Shown piece after piece: positions 45,124 to 57,499 of a DNA stretch of 64,000 nucleotides (the first letter of the stretch is position 1; every line of letters starts with the position of its first letter). Source of the DNA: Hypericum androsaemum (Eukaryota; Streptophyta; Magnoliopsida; Malpighiales; Hypericaceae); contig OZ023198.1 in the NCBI GenBank assembly GCA_963995505.1, positions 1,736,001 to 1,800,000 of the forward strand, in the 5' to 3' direction. The position numbers and the translations under genes were made by a program. The notes beneath the pieces were generated by a model that ran no database searches, was not told the origin of the DNA, and was given only the letters and a program-made list of their open reading frames with translations.

Positions 45124-46372
45124 AAAAAATATTAGAGAGGAGAGGGTGAGGGGCAAAATGGGGATTACACTAAAAGTTTGGGGTAAGGGGGTACAATATC
45201 TGAGGTGTAAATGGGTGATGGATGGGATGATTGATGGGTGTGTAATAGTGGAAGTTCCCTTCCTACCCCTCTGCTCTCACATTCTCTCTCTTGGTACTTT
45301 CTGATGGAGGAATATCACCTACAGATAATCTGTAGAATTTTGTGATGTACCTTTTTTATTTTATTTTTTGTTCTGCTGGGACCTGTCACATATATAATAT
45401 GTCATAAAGTTATAACTACTTGAAAATAAATACGCCGCTCTGCAAAAGAAAATAGAAATTTTATCTTACTCGAATTTTAATTAGTGATGTCCAGATAGCA
45501 AATTGGTTAGGAAAAAAGCGAAAATATATATTGAAATGTACACGTGATTTATCTCGTTGGAAAAAAGAAAAGAATTCGCTGTGTTATATAAAAATGCAGT
45601 TTTATACGAATTGAATATAATCTATTAAATTAAATGGTACTCAATTCACATAAAATTACACTTCTCTGTCTATACTTTTTCAAGATTTCTAAAAAAAAAA
45701 ACTCTTTTTTCAGGATGAACAAGAAAAAAATTTATTTTGCACTTAGAAACTTTTCCATTGTTTTCAACAATATTTTTTAAAAACGGATCAAAAGACCATC
45801 CGGATTTTTTTCGTCTCCCAATTTTAACATCCAACCAGTTGGACTGGTCAAAAATTTTAAAAATATTTTAAAAAATTATATTTAATATTAAAATTCTGAT
45901 TAATTTTTAATATTCTCTAATTTTACCTCTAAAAATGAAAAAACTCTAAAAAATATTAAATTTTTTTGTCATCTTGATCTACGTCAACGTGATCCGACTA
46001 GGTGAACCAATCAGTCTAACCGATTAGCTCGGCTGTGAACAACATTAACCATCCGTTGATATAAAAACAACCCGGCTATAATGACGGGTCGCAGTCTGAT
46101 CATAACTCATTTTTTAAAATAATACTTTACGGTACGCGCATTACGCAAAAAGGGTTCTATTCAAGTGATTGGAGGTGTTATAGTTTGGCACTACTGGGGA
46201 CAAGTGGGTGGAAATATGGGACCGTTTTGAGATTTTGAGAAAATGATTGGAAGATGGACCGCCATGAGTTTTATGTATTGGTTGAGCGATTCCAATCCAC
46301 CTAAATTGATAGCTTGGGAAGTGGTATTCCTTGTTGGGTCTTATGGGTCTTAAAATCACTTGATTCGCAAGA
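45124..46372. other. 3' flank of HIPP and intergenic DNA
   Basis: The first 250 bp are likely HIPP 3' UTR. Around 45780-46070 lies a decayed repeat with GGTCAAAAATTTTAAAAATATTTT and CCGACTAGGTGAACCAATCAG; similar phrases occur near 26450-26540 and 49140-49400, so it is a dispersed old family. Confidence 0.45.
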
Positions 46373-46381
46373 TATATTGTT

Positions 46382-48968
46382 GGGTAAATTATTTTTAAGT
46401 CACTCGAATTTGATTAAATATACTTAAAAGTCTCCCGTGTTTGAAAAATGATCATGTTGTCTCTCTTGTTTGATTTTATTATACTTTCAGGTCCCCCAAT
46501 GAGTTTTTTTTGTCATTGAAATGACAAAAATATCTTTAGAAAAAAAAAATTCTTCTTCCCCAAATCTTCATCTTCTTCCCTCCATCATCTTCCTAGGAAC
46601 TAAAATCTTTCAATTAAAAACAAAAAATAGCCTGATTCACTCCCACGGTGGCAGCTCCTTCGTCTGGATCCACTCCATTGCCCCTCCTCATGGGCCTCAA
46701 CGTCATCGAGTGGCACCCCAACCATGGTCGCCGACAGATTTTTGTTCGCCGTCATCTTCCTCGACCCAGACCGCTTACGCGCGCTGCCCATCACGTTGTA
46801 CAAGTCACTATCCGCCGTTGGCCCCGCTCCCACAATGGCTTTCATAGCAAGAAGATGAAGGTGCTCCCCGTCCAAAGATGGGTTTTTTTAAGGAGAGAAA
46901 AAATCTGGGTTTCAACCGTTTCAATCACAGATGGTTCTCAATAGATGTACTTCAATAGTTTAATTATAGATGAGTTTTAATCGTGTCAATAACATATGGG
47001 TTTAAATTGGTGTTGTGATAAATTATGGTAGAACGCCGGAAATGATCTTTTGAACGGGTCCGGAGTGATCGTCCCAAGAGCGATTCGAACGAATAAGTAA
47101 AGATAGAAGAAATATGGGGAGCAAGAAGAGAAGAATTAGATTAGAGTAGGTAGGAGAGAATTGATAGAGGAGAAAGAACTTTATTAAAAATATGGGGGAG
47201 AGGGGGAAGGGAAAAACAAAAAGATAAAAGCTAGAGGCTACATAAGATAAATGATATGAATGTTTGATGTTTGGTTTGTGGGTCCGTTTATGCTTGTACC
47301 TAGCTCTCCTTATATAGAATAAGCTTACCCCAGCTCTATACAAAAATCCTAGGCCATTTTCAAACAGGAAAACTTAACATAGCTCCTGCATAATAAGGAA
47401 AATGCAACCTGTCCAAATCTTATGACCTAATTTTTGTCTCTTTCTATGTCAAATTTGGAAAAGTTATAAACTACAAAGTTGTAAATCTCTGTCTTCTCTT
47501 CTGTAACTTTTAGAATCGTGTCAATCTGATACATGAGCCGAAAGTTACGGCCTTTTTACCAAAATAAGTTCAGTAGATCTGCGGCCTAATAAGAAAAAAC
47601 TTACTCCCAAAACTTCGAACACAAGTCTGACCTCCTTATGCATCAAATTCGGAGAAGCCACCAACTAAAAAGTTCTAGATCTTTATTTTATCTTTTTGTA
47701 ACTTTTAGAATTGTATCAATCGGATATACGAGCAGGAAGATACAGCTATTTTACCGAGACATAGTTAAAAAAATATGTAAATTAATTTTTCGCTCCAACA
47801 ATGCCCCCCACACGTCAATGTTTTGACGCTAGGAAAAGCGTTGACGTGTATCCGTCCTTGAACATGAGAAAAATTAACTCCACTAAAAAAAATTAACCGG
47901 CTAAGACAAGACCGTAAATATGTAGAGAATATACCATCAAACCAGTCGAGACCTAGCCGTTGTAGGCGTGCAGTTGATCACTCATATCGAGATATCCGTG
48001 TGCTCACGACTTTCTCTCGCAAAAACTGGATTTAGGCCTACATGATTGAGTTGGAGCTCTATGTCCTTCGTCAAAACGACCATACAATTGTTGTTGAAGG
48101 TCTCTAAGCTTTTTCCTTTGCATTTGAATTTTTTGCTCCAACCTTCTTCGTTGAGTCTTCGTGAGAATCGGTCGATGAGACTCCGAACACTTGCCCCCCG
48201 AGTGTGGGTTCGGCTTTCTTGGCATCTCTTTACACACAGGCTTTGTATGATAACTTGGAGACCTTGTAGGCCGATTACTCCTTGTGGGTCGTGTCTCACA
48301 CGGTTATTTCTTGGACCGCGAAAGTTACAGCCTTTTTACCAAAATAGGTTCAGTAGATCTGCGGCCTAATAAGAAAAAACCTACTCCCGAAATTTCAAAC
48401 CCAAGTCTGACCTCCTTATGCATCGAATTCAAAGAAGCCACCAACTAGAAAGTTCTAGATCTTTATTTTATCGTTTTGTAACTTTTAGAATTGTATCAAT
48501 CGGATACATGAGTAGGAAGATACAACTATTTTATTGAGACATAGTGAAACAAATCTGCGAATTAATTTTTCGCTCCAACAATTGGTGAAATTTTTGTCCA
48601 AAAACTATTTGGAGCGGTGGCTTCTCCATTTCGAGTACGAACCCTAGGGGGACCGAACAAGATTAATCGTTTACCGGAAAAGCGGCTGGTAGGAAATTTT
48701 GATTCCCTAGCTGCCGGAACGGCGACGGATACCAAGATTGTCGAGGGTTGAAGGACGGGGATGACTTTTTTGGGCAAATATTTTTTTGTGGATTTTAAGG
48801 GTATTTTTGTCATTTCAGTGAAAAAATGAAAAAAATAGTTGCTAACGTCAGATAGGGATCCGAAAGTATAATAAAATCAAACAAGATGGACAACAAGATC
48901 ATTTTTCAAACACGGAGAATTTTTTAGTATATTTAAACAAATTCGAAGGATTTGAGAGTAATTTATCC
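46382..48968. mobile_element. Mutator-like element with exact 9-bp target duplication
   Basis: Terminal inverted repeats of about 150 bp (46382-46540 and 48810-48968, inverted) share GTGTTTGAAAAATGATCATGT, CTTGTTTGATTTTATTATACTTTC and GAAATGACAAAAATA. The flanking 9-mer TATATTGTT is exact (46373-46381 and 48969-48977), diagnostic of the Mutator superfamily. GC-richer inner stretches (46640-46870 and 48600-48760) may be captured host sequence that I cannot identify. There is no transposase. An LTR element is nested inside; without it the element is about 1 kb. Confidence 0.9.
47011..48580 (-). mobile_element. Truncated LTR retrotransposon nested in the Mutator-like element
   Basis: Minus-strand element with target duplication ATTGG (47006-47010 and 48581-48585). 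The 3' LTR (47800-47011, 790 bp) starts TGTTGGAGCGAAAAATT, ends TATCACAACA, and is preceded by the polypurine tract GTGTGGGGGGCAT. The 5' LTR keeps only its first 260 bp (48580-48321), about 8% different from the other LTR. The PBS and most of the interior are deleted. A frame at 48299-47982 includes RRLNEEGWSKK, and the alternative frame has ILTKTQRRRLEQK, which recalls Ty3/gypsy gag-protease linkers; class is tentative. Confidence 0.75.
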
Positions 48969-48977
48969 TATATTGTT

Positions 48978-51900
48978 TGTTGTGTTTACAGAAATTCCGA
49001 AAGTTCCATTGGAACTTAAGAAACCTTCCTTTGAAACCTCTGTAAGAATTTTCATTTTATATTTTAGTACTAAATCAACTGCTTATATTATGGCCACGCG
49101 TACCTGATTTTTTTTCTAATATAAATCTGTCTTCTAATTTCCAATATTTCCTGGTCTGATCGGTCCGATTGATTGGACCATTGGAATATTTTTTTTAAAT
49201 ACTTTTATTTTTAATTATCTTTATCATTAAAATGTTAAATCATGCAAAATTTCATATAATTTTGTGCAAAGGTTTTGTCATCTTTAGTCTAACAAAACTC
49301 TAAAAAAATCAAAAATATAAATTTTTTTTTCAGTCAGGTCGTGTCATCTCATGTAGTCAATTGGTAAAAAAAATCAAACGTGGCATACTACCTGATATTG
49401 CCAACTAGGTTCGGAATAGATAATTTGTCCTTGACCCTTCCTGAGTCTCTGTCGCAAAAAAAAAGGTGTCAACCACATGATCACCAATTGATTTTACGAA
49501 GTTCAGGATCATGACGCAAAATTTTCAAAATTACAGGTACTATAATTGTACTTTTCCCAAAATAATATGACCTCAGTGTCAAATCAACTCGTTAGACCGT
49601 CGACCTTACTTATTTTTAAACCGTGTTCGCATCTAATCAACAGCAACAATATCCCTAAAAAAACAGCAACAATGAAACAATTTTGATAAGATTGTAATTT
49701 ATAACTTTGGAATTTCGTCATTGAGGTATTTTTTACTTTTGTGCCTTCAACTGTAGTGCATAGTTATTATTTTTTTAGCATATGAAACAAAAATATCGTC
49801 TGGAATATGGCCCATGCGGCATCATGATTTCTGAATTGCGTAATAAGTTCTGGATTCTTTGTTTCTGAATTTTATTTTAGACAACAGCATCTCATTAAAT
49901 TGATCCAGATAAATTGATATTTTTTCTAAAATAATCTTTTTGGGTCGAAACTTAGTTCAGTTTACAAATTAGACATTTTAAAATTTATAATAATTTGTAG
50001 AATAAATCTTATATTATTCTATAATTCAGTAATCACATAAAAATCATAAATTAATAATTTTCTAATATTAAAAGCATAGGGCAGTATCGGAACACCATAA
50101 CAAAACTTAAGCAGATGGTAATGCGAAACCCATATAATCAAAATACATATAACTAAAAATCTGCCGCAATCGATTGTTAATAAACACTTTTTTTGGTCGT
50201 AATAAAAAATGTAAACATTTTTATTTTTAAATTATAGTATTTTCTTACATTATGACGTTTCAAATGTACCAACAACGACATTATTCTATCGAATTTAGAC
50301 TCGACTGCGACTAATATTTGTTGTTATCATTGTTGTCTAATGGGACATAAATTTATCAAAATTTGTTGTACGATTCTTCGTATAAGAGGAACAAGATCGA
50401 CGTTAATGTAGCCTTTTTTACCCTTTTTATTTTAGTGCTCGGTCCTATTATTTACTTTTCATGGTCCTTTGGCCTTTCCCTTTTCATTGATTTGCTTTGC
50501 TTACTTCCTTTTTGGCTTTCTCTTTTTCAGTTATGAAAAGACTCGTTTTATTCACTTTTTTCTTTAACTTATCCATCGAACTTGTTTGCGCGAAATTTCT
50601 GTTTCAACCTGTTCTATGTTCTATCAAGCGATAATACTCGGATTTTTTTTTCTTGGCGTGGATTTTTTATTAAATTTTACTATGGCAGAATTTTAATGAA
50701 ACGTGTAGAACACCCAAGGTTTTGTAAATAATTATATTATAAGTGAAAAAAATTACTTACCAACAAAATCTGTTCTAGCTCATATTCTAATACTTCTTTT
50801 TTCTATGGATTACAAATTGAATTCTTACCTAATTTCATTTACTATTTCACTCTATTTTTGCCAATTCAAATACTACATGTACAAAAAAAAACTGCAAAAT
50901 AAAGATTGATTTGCTCGTTTATTTTATTTTGGCATCTTAAATTCATTAAAGACAACGTTAGATAACCCTTCAGACCTAGATAAAGTAATAAATAATGGAA
51001 TGAAAAAGTGATATAAAAGTTTAAAATAAAACTAAAGCTACTTATAAAAAATTTTTTTTTTAAGGGATTATAAAAAATTGTTGGCATCGCAAAATATTGT
51101 GAATCAGGGCGGCACAGGCACTCATTGTTTGAATCCAGAATTTTCAAGTGAATCTAAATCTTTTATCTTTTGAAAAAAACTTATCCTTAAGTTGCGTAGA
51201 TAATTTTTTTAGATAAAACTATTAACACAATTTCCTTATAAATATTTTGCATTTTAAATACTTGTTTTTCCATCATTCTGTCTGGATTTGGAAGCTCATA
51301 ATTGAAATAAAGATTCACCAATCATGTGGGGAACAAGGTACAAGAAATCTATTGACGAGCTTGACCAGATTAGGGTTGGACCATTATTGAATCTCGGATC
51401 TTTTTTTGAGTACACCTTCAATGGGCATATTGTGATAATTGGTAGTACGCTCGTATTAAAATAATCACAAGCTTCAGCCATACGAGGAATCTCGAAAATG
51501 CCAAATCCTTGGCCTCTACTCTTTTCCACTACACAAAGTAGAAAACTTGTCAAATATAATAATCAGCCCCATTAAATCTCTTAATAATTCTGTCTCTATT
51601 CAATCATTTTCTAATATAGTTAGTCACTCCGGTTATCATTACTAATTCAAAACCGAATACAACGTATGTTTTATTTTTAAAAAATCAAAATTTATATTTA
51701 TATCAAAATTCAAATAGGATTTAGAAAAGTTTAACTATAAATCTTTTAACAGAAATGCATTTTAAGGAATAAAATCCAAAAATTCTGACAAAGTTATATA
51801 ACTTATTATTAGTTAATCATATATACTTTTAACAACTATGAAGATAGTTTTTTTCTCGTTAATATTCCTGTAGCAATAAAGTGTTAAAATTCAAAATTAT

Positions 51901-54835
51901 AATTTTATGTATTCTAAATCACATAAAATAAAAACGGTTCAAACCAGTGAACTTTTTTCTTACACTAACCACGACATTTCTCAGGTGAGATGTGCAGCGA
52001 CATTTATCACACTGACCTAAAATACACTTGCCAGTAACGCTGAAATGGGACATATTATTATTTAATTTTGTTTTCAATTGCAAAGAAATAAGTAGGCGAC
52101 ACTTTATTTACCATTCTATAAATCTGACAACGGGACAGAGAGAGTGTGGGCTGATTCTCTACTGACATGTAATCGTGGAGTTTGGAAATCACTTTACTAA
52201 TTATGCTTTACCAGTGCAGTGACCGTATAAATTTTTTTCTTGGGACAGTGACCATAGTTTTATGGTTTAGACCATCCGGATATTTTTGTACATCATTGTA
52301 CTAAAAATTTAAATTCAAATTTGGTAGTCAAAAGAGATAGAGTTCTCCTGCAAAATATTTAACACTGTTGTATTTTTAATGACTCAAATTTTGTTAAGTG
52401 TTGTTGGCGAAGGTGACCATATAGTTAGAAGACGATACAAATAAGAATTCGTCTAAGTGATTATAAATTTGGATTAATTAGAAATTTTTTTTAAGTTCAA
52501 GCCAAAAATATAATTGAAAAAAAACCTAAAATAGTATGAAACAATAATAAACTTCTTTAAATATCAGAATTAAAAAAGGTGAGAAGACAATTAAAAGTGG
52601 GCGGTCTTTTTTTTTTTAGAGGTTAAGTGGGTGGTCTGGGTAGTTGGTGGAATACCTTTGCCCTAAAAAAAATAAGCTCTCATTTTTATGCTTCACACTC
52701 TTTTTACTCCTTTCTTCTCGTGCCTTTCGATGCGAATTTATATCCCTCGCAAAATTCCGATGTATTTCTTCAACGTGTTTTACTTAAAACATTCCAATTT
52801 GAAAATTCGATTCTTTGTACACTGAAGAATTTGGCAATGTATCGCCACTTTGCCCTAGCATTACGAGACCGTAGGCAACTATTAGGTTTGCCCGGTTTGA
52901 CTTCATAAAAAAATCGCGTGATTGGACGACTGAACTTTGGCTATGGAGATATAATCTATATTTTTGAGTTTACCTATATGTAAACTTGTTTATTCGTACC
53001 GACAAACTAATCGTGTTGCGGATTGATTTTTCAAGATGCCTAGACTAGACACTTTTGGAGAGGACGTGCTTCTTTCCTCCCCTCCTATCGAGCTTAATGT
53101 TCTTATTTTGTATGATCTCCATATTTAATGAATGAAAGTACTATCTTTAACCTTCAAAAAAATAATACAAAAATAATTCAATTTATTTAGTTAAATTATT
53201 TATTAATTGTAAAATTAAATTCAAATAAAATAATCGTATTTATTTAAATAAAATGGTGGTTTAAAATAAAATTTATTATTTATTTATATATAAATATTTT
53301 GATAAAGAAAAAATTCATTACTCATTGAATAGAATAATTTCTTTCTATTGATATTTCAAACAACCACTAAGAAAAATAAAAGGCAAATATGATCTATAAA
53401 AGAAATTAAGTTAGTAATTGGTATTTTGATTACAAAATCACTAAATAACCAAAAGGAAAAATGTAATGAATATGTTTCGTATAAGCAAGATTAGTATATA
53501 GTATAAAACTCATATTTCACATAACTATATAGTTCAATACATGATTTAAACTAACATTATAAAAATTAATAAATAAAATAGAAAATGATTGTTATAAAGA
53601 ATATAAGTTACATCTAACTTAGACGGATAATTTTGGTTGGAATATATTTATATATACCGGATAGTTATATATTAATCTATGAATATTAGAGATTTATTTT
53701 TATTTATTTTTAAATAGACCATACGATTACAGAAAGAATGAAGGAGAAAAAAGAACAATTTATAATCTAACTAATAGATTAACTACCCCTACTATCTATC
53801 ATCCACTCTTTTATCAAACAGATAGATTAGAGAATCTACTCAAAATCTACAATCTACTAGTTGGATCTATTCCAACAAACGGGGCCAATGTAGTGTTGAC
53901 ACGTAGATAGTCCTTGGACTCTGAAACTTGTGGTGTTGAGATCTTCGCATATCCCTCCCCGGACCCCGCTAACGATATGCACCACCACTACAGGCCTACC
54001 AAAAGGGTACGGCCGCTGACACTATTGGGCCCCACGTGATGGGCCCAAAGTATCTCAAAACCAAGCCCACGCGACGCCTGACCCGTCTGCCTTCCACCAC
54101 CCATTTCTATTCTATCACAATTTATCTATTTATATACCAACATAAACTACTATGTACATTGTTCTATTTTAAATAAAAAGTTTTAGTGTTCAGAAAATTA
54201 GTAAAAAAATTCCCTTTTTTAAATATTTTACTGAAAATTAGGTTGGTGATGTGGAATGGCTTGTTACGTGTTAGTTAGGCATATTAGTTGGACGGAATTA
54301 TTATTTTTAACCTCGAATATTTAGCGTCGGTTATTGTCGGACTCTAAATTAAAATGATACGATAGATTTATATTCATATTATTTTTACATGATAGATTTA
54401 TATTCGAGTTATTTAAAAAATAAATAAATTAAAATTCCTAGATCCAAATTGATATTCGAATTGACACATTAGAAAATAAATATATGTCGTTCAAACTAAG
54501 TAATGAAAATGTTAATTTCGTTAAAACTCAAACCTAAATTATATTTTCCCATAGGAGATTGAAGCAGATACATATATATACATATATATATAATGATTTT
54601 TAAGAAAAAAAAGCAACCAAGTAAAATAGCACATGGTTTCCAATTCTGATATTGATTCTTAAATTGGCAAGGAGATCATTACCTTTGACGCTAAAGCAAT
54701 TGTCAGAGTTAACCTCACTTTTAATGGACTGAGTGAAAGTCAAGGAATTTGTTGGAGGAGAGGGGTTTCGGTAACAAGAGCTATATAAATATTATGATAG
54801 CATAGGGCCTATTGCCTACCCTTTTATTGAATAAT
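48978..54835. other. Long AT-rich intergenic tract
   Basis: No gene recognised in 5.9 kb. Possible LINE 3' tails lie near 52625-52670 (TTTGCCCTAAAAAAAATA) and 53040-53165 (GAATGAAAGTACTATC before an A run), without clear target duplications. At 53990-54070 a CACGTG next to GGGCCC motifs looks promoter-like but no gene follows. Small frames have no domains. Confidence 0.4.
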
Positions 54836-54840
54836 CAGAA

Positions 54841-55355
54841 TGTTGGAATATTCCACCCATGATCACCCATTATTACATTACCCTCCATTAGTGGACAAGC
54901 CACTAATAATTAGTGGACTTGTCCACTAATTTTTCTCCTAACTTCTCCACTAATTAGGCTTAGTGGAGAGACCACCATTGTAATGACAATGGTGGTATGA
55001 TTCCTCCTTTAAGTAAGGAGGAGGAAGAACGAGAAGAGATGGGGGTAGAGCAGAAGAGAATTGGAAACACATTAAGGGAAAAATATATGATTGATCCCTG
55101 TGTTCTCGAATCGTCTCCAAGGCAAATAAAAGTCGTGGAAATTGTTCTTGACTCCGACATACCGTGAGCAAGAACCGACCGGTGACAAGAATCCGTTACG
55201 ATCCTGTGGATACGGCTCTACAACAAGTAAGTGTATTTACGATTTAACGAATTCATTTGTGAATTTATTTAACGTTACTTTTGATTCGATTTCTAGATTG
55301 TAATATGTTATAATCCACATGTATATATGTACATATGTGATAGTAGAAATCTTCA
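54841..55355 (+). repeat. 5' LTR with three U3 hairpins
   Basis: 515 bp. Near its start are three palindromes: 54887-54930 (ATTAGTGGACAAG...), 54971-54996 (ACCACCATTGT / ACAATGGTGGT, perfect 11-bp arms) and 55003-55021 (CCTCCTT / AAGGAGG). Confidence 0.97.
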
Positions 55356-55368
55356 TTGGTATCAGAGC
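55356..55368 (+). other. Primer binding site
   Basis: TTGGTATCAGAGC, complementary in form to the 3' end of initiator Met tRNA, immediately after the LTR. Confidence 0.9.
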
Positions 55369-55894
55369 TTGATTGGTTCTTGTTCTGGATACTATTAGTT
55401 TTTGAAAATAAAAGTCATGTATGTGATTTTTAGAGTTCAAAAATTGGATGTTTAGAGTTTGTTCTTGCATATTTACATTCTGTTGTCCCTACTTGATCAA
55501 TTGGTAAAACCCTGGGAATTGAATTGAACTTGTGGTTCAAAACGCGCATCAAAGGACTTCGTCCTTATTTGCACACGGGTGAAAATCCCAGGTATTAATC
55601 TGTAATTATGTGCGCGTTGAAGCGAATAAGGAAACTGTCCTTATTTTGCAAACGCGTGAAACCCTGAGGGACTCGATTGATATTTGCCAAATTCCCAAAT
55701 CGGGAAGAACCCTATTTTCGCCTGTTTTCCCCCAAATCTACATCCGACGCAATCCGATCAAATACGACGTTTTGGAGGCCGGAAATCGAGTTTGCTCGAA
55801 TCCCCGATGAGTCCCCGACGTCTTCATACCATAATCTCGCGTTGACGTTGCCGGAATCAAGAGATTGAAGCCGGCGACGCCGGAAGAACGCGGG

Positions 55895-56260
55895 AGGGAG
55901 AAGATGACGGCGATGGTGATCGGGGGCATGACGGCTCACGAGGATGCTATCGACGCGCTCGTGAGACCATGGCGAGTCCGTTGCGAACGGTCTCAGCCGT
56001 CGCTTTGCCGTCCTCTCACCGTGGTCGCATTTTTGGAGTCGGCCGCGTTTTTCTCTTCTTCGTTCGACGAAGAGGATGGAGAAGATGACGGCGATGGTGA
56101 TCGGAGGCATGACGGCTCACAAGGTTGCTATCGACGCGCTCGTGAGACCACGGCGAGTCCGTTGGGACCGGTCTCAGCCGTCGATTCGCCGTCCTCTCAC
56201 CGTGGTCGTGGTTGTTAGGGTCGGCCGCTTTTTTCTCTTCGATTCGACGAAGAAGAAGAA
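55895..56260 (+). repeat. Tandem duplication in the retrotransposon leader
   Basis: Two GC-rich units with a period of about 181 bp. AAGATGACGGCGATGGTGAT occurs at 55901 and again at 56082, followed in both by CATGACGGCTCAC, GCTATCGACGCGCTCGTGAG and GTCCTCTCACCGTGGTCG. No protein family is recognised in any frame. Confidence 0.85.
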
Positions 56261-56871
56261 GAGAGGGAGAAGAAGGAGTTGTGAAAAGGGCAATTCCGTA
56301 AATTCACGGATTTTTTGCCGGAGTATATATACTCGGTAAGGGCAAAACCGTAATTTTCTAGTCAAAAAAAAAGGGGCGCGGGCATGACCGTGCGGTCAAC
56401 GCGTCGCGGCCCGTTCGTTTTTTTTGGGGCCGTTTTTTGAATTAAAGGGGGCCCAACCCACATTTTGACTTTTAAAGTCAATGCGAGTGTGGGCTTTTGG
56501 GCCAATATGTTTCAACGCGGCCCATTTGACTATTTTGATTTAAATGAGTCTATTTTTTAGACATGGTTGAATAAAATGAATTTTATTCACATAAAATTTT
56601 ATTTTTTAATAAAATTTTGATTTTAAAATTATTATGATAATTTTAAAAATCAATAATATATTTTAGAATGAGTTCTAAACTATATTTAAACCAATATTTT
56701 TAGAATTAAGACACTGAAAATATGGAAAAGATTATAACCTATAAGGATCACGCAATAAAAGGCTACATCGTGAATATTCTTGGAGCGCTTTATCATTGAT
56801 ATGATTAAAATTGTGATTTTAATCAATTGGGACTACTTGTGAGTTGACCCAAATAACTTGCGTTATGATCA

Positions 56872-57264
56872 ATGAGGATGAAGTGTTGTCCAAGAAAGTG
56901 TGTTGAACCTGTGCTTATTGCAAAGGCACAAGACATGCGCCGAAAGATATTAAAGCGTCGTATCTCTCGGTGGGTGCATAAAGATAATGAACAAGTGCTT
57001 ACCAAGCATATTGTATCTGTTCACAATGAGATACAGGAATGTATCTTGACGGGAGGTTATAACAGTGGGTATAACTGGGTATTGATGTTCATGGATCTTT
57101 TAGCTACGCTAAAGATTACGGAAGATGTTGACACTTTCATTTCTCCAGTAACTGGGACTACTCACAGAAAAGCTGTGGAACGTCTGGTTACATATCTAGG
57201 TGGGAAGGGAATTTTAGAGGAAATTCCTCATAATAAGTCAATGAGGTTGCGAATTGGGCGTTAA
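56872..57264 (+). CDS. Unidentified 130-codon open frame inside the retrotransposon
   Basis: ATG at 56872, with an upstream in-frame TGA. It lies between the leader and the decayed gag region. I do not recognise the product. The N-terminal half is basic with a Cys cluster (MRMKCCPRKC; MRRKILKRRISRW). The middle is GYNSGYNWVLMFMDLLATLK, and the C-terminal half (VDTFISPVTGTTHRKAVERL, then LVTYLGGKGILEEIP) looks like ordinary globular protein. After the TAA the same frame stays open for another 36 codons to 57372 (HEFPYPSKWTIMNSVPARVV), which suggests that the original product was longer. It is intact in a region where gag-pol is shattered. It may be a captured host gene fragment, an accessory retrotransposon gene, or a chance frame. 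Confidence 0.4.
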   Translation: MRMKCCPRKCVEPVLIAKAQDMRRKILKRRISRWVHKDNEQVLTKHIVSVHNEIQECILTGGYNSGYNWVLMFMDLLATLKITEDVDTFISPVTGTTHRKAVERLVTYLGGKGILEEIPHNKSMRLRIGR

Positions 57265-57499
57265 GTACGTCGCTTCTGTGCTCATGAATTCCCTTATCCT
57301 AGCAAGTGGACAATCATGAACTCTGTTCCAGCCCGTGTTGTATATAGAGATATTGTCTTTAATAATGCGTAGATCTTTTGTCTGGTTTTAAATCTTGTTG
57401 GAAGTTTTTGTACATATGTGTATAAAACTTCATGTATTTTTTCATGATTGTAATAACAATGCATGTGTGTTGTTGTGATTAAATAATTTGTTTATTTAA

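Noticed and set aside
48562..48813. 83-codon minus frame at the right side of the Mutator-like element
   Set aside because: Spans the LTR junction and target duplication; could include captured sequence but is not a gene.
52627..52908. 93-codon plus frame
   Set aside because: No recognisable domain; begins in a LINE-like 3' tail and runs through AT-rich DNA.
53850..53890. AACGGGGCC next to AGTTGGATC, resembling the end of a Harbinger or hAT MITE
   Set aside because: No inverted partner GGCCCCGTT found nearby.
55712..56110. 132-codon minus frame in the retrotransposon leader
   Set aside because: Overlaps the tandem GC-rich units and is antisense to the element; no domain.
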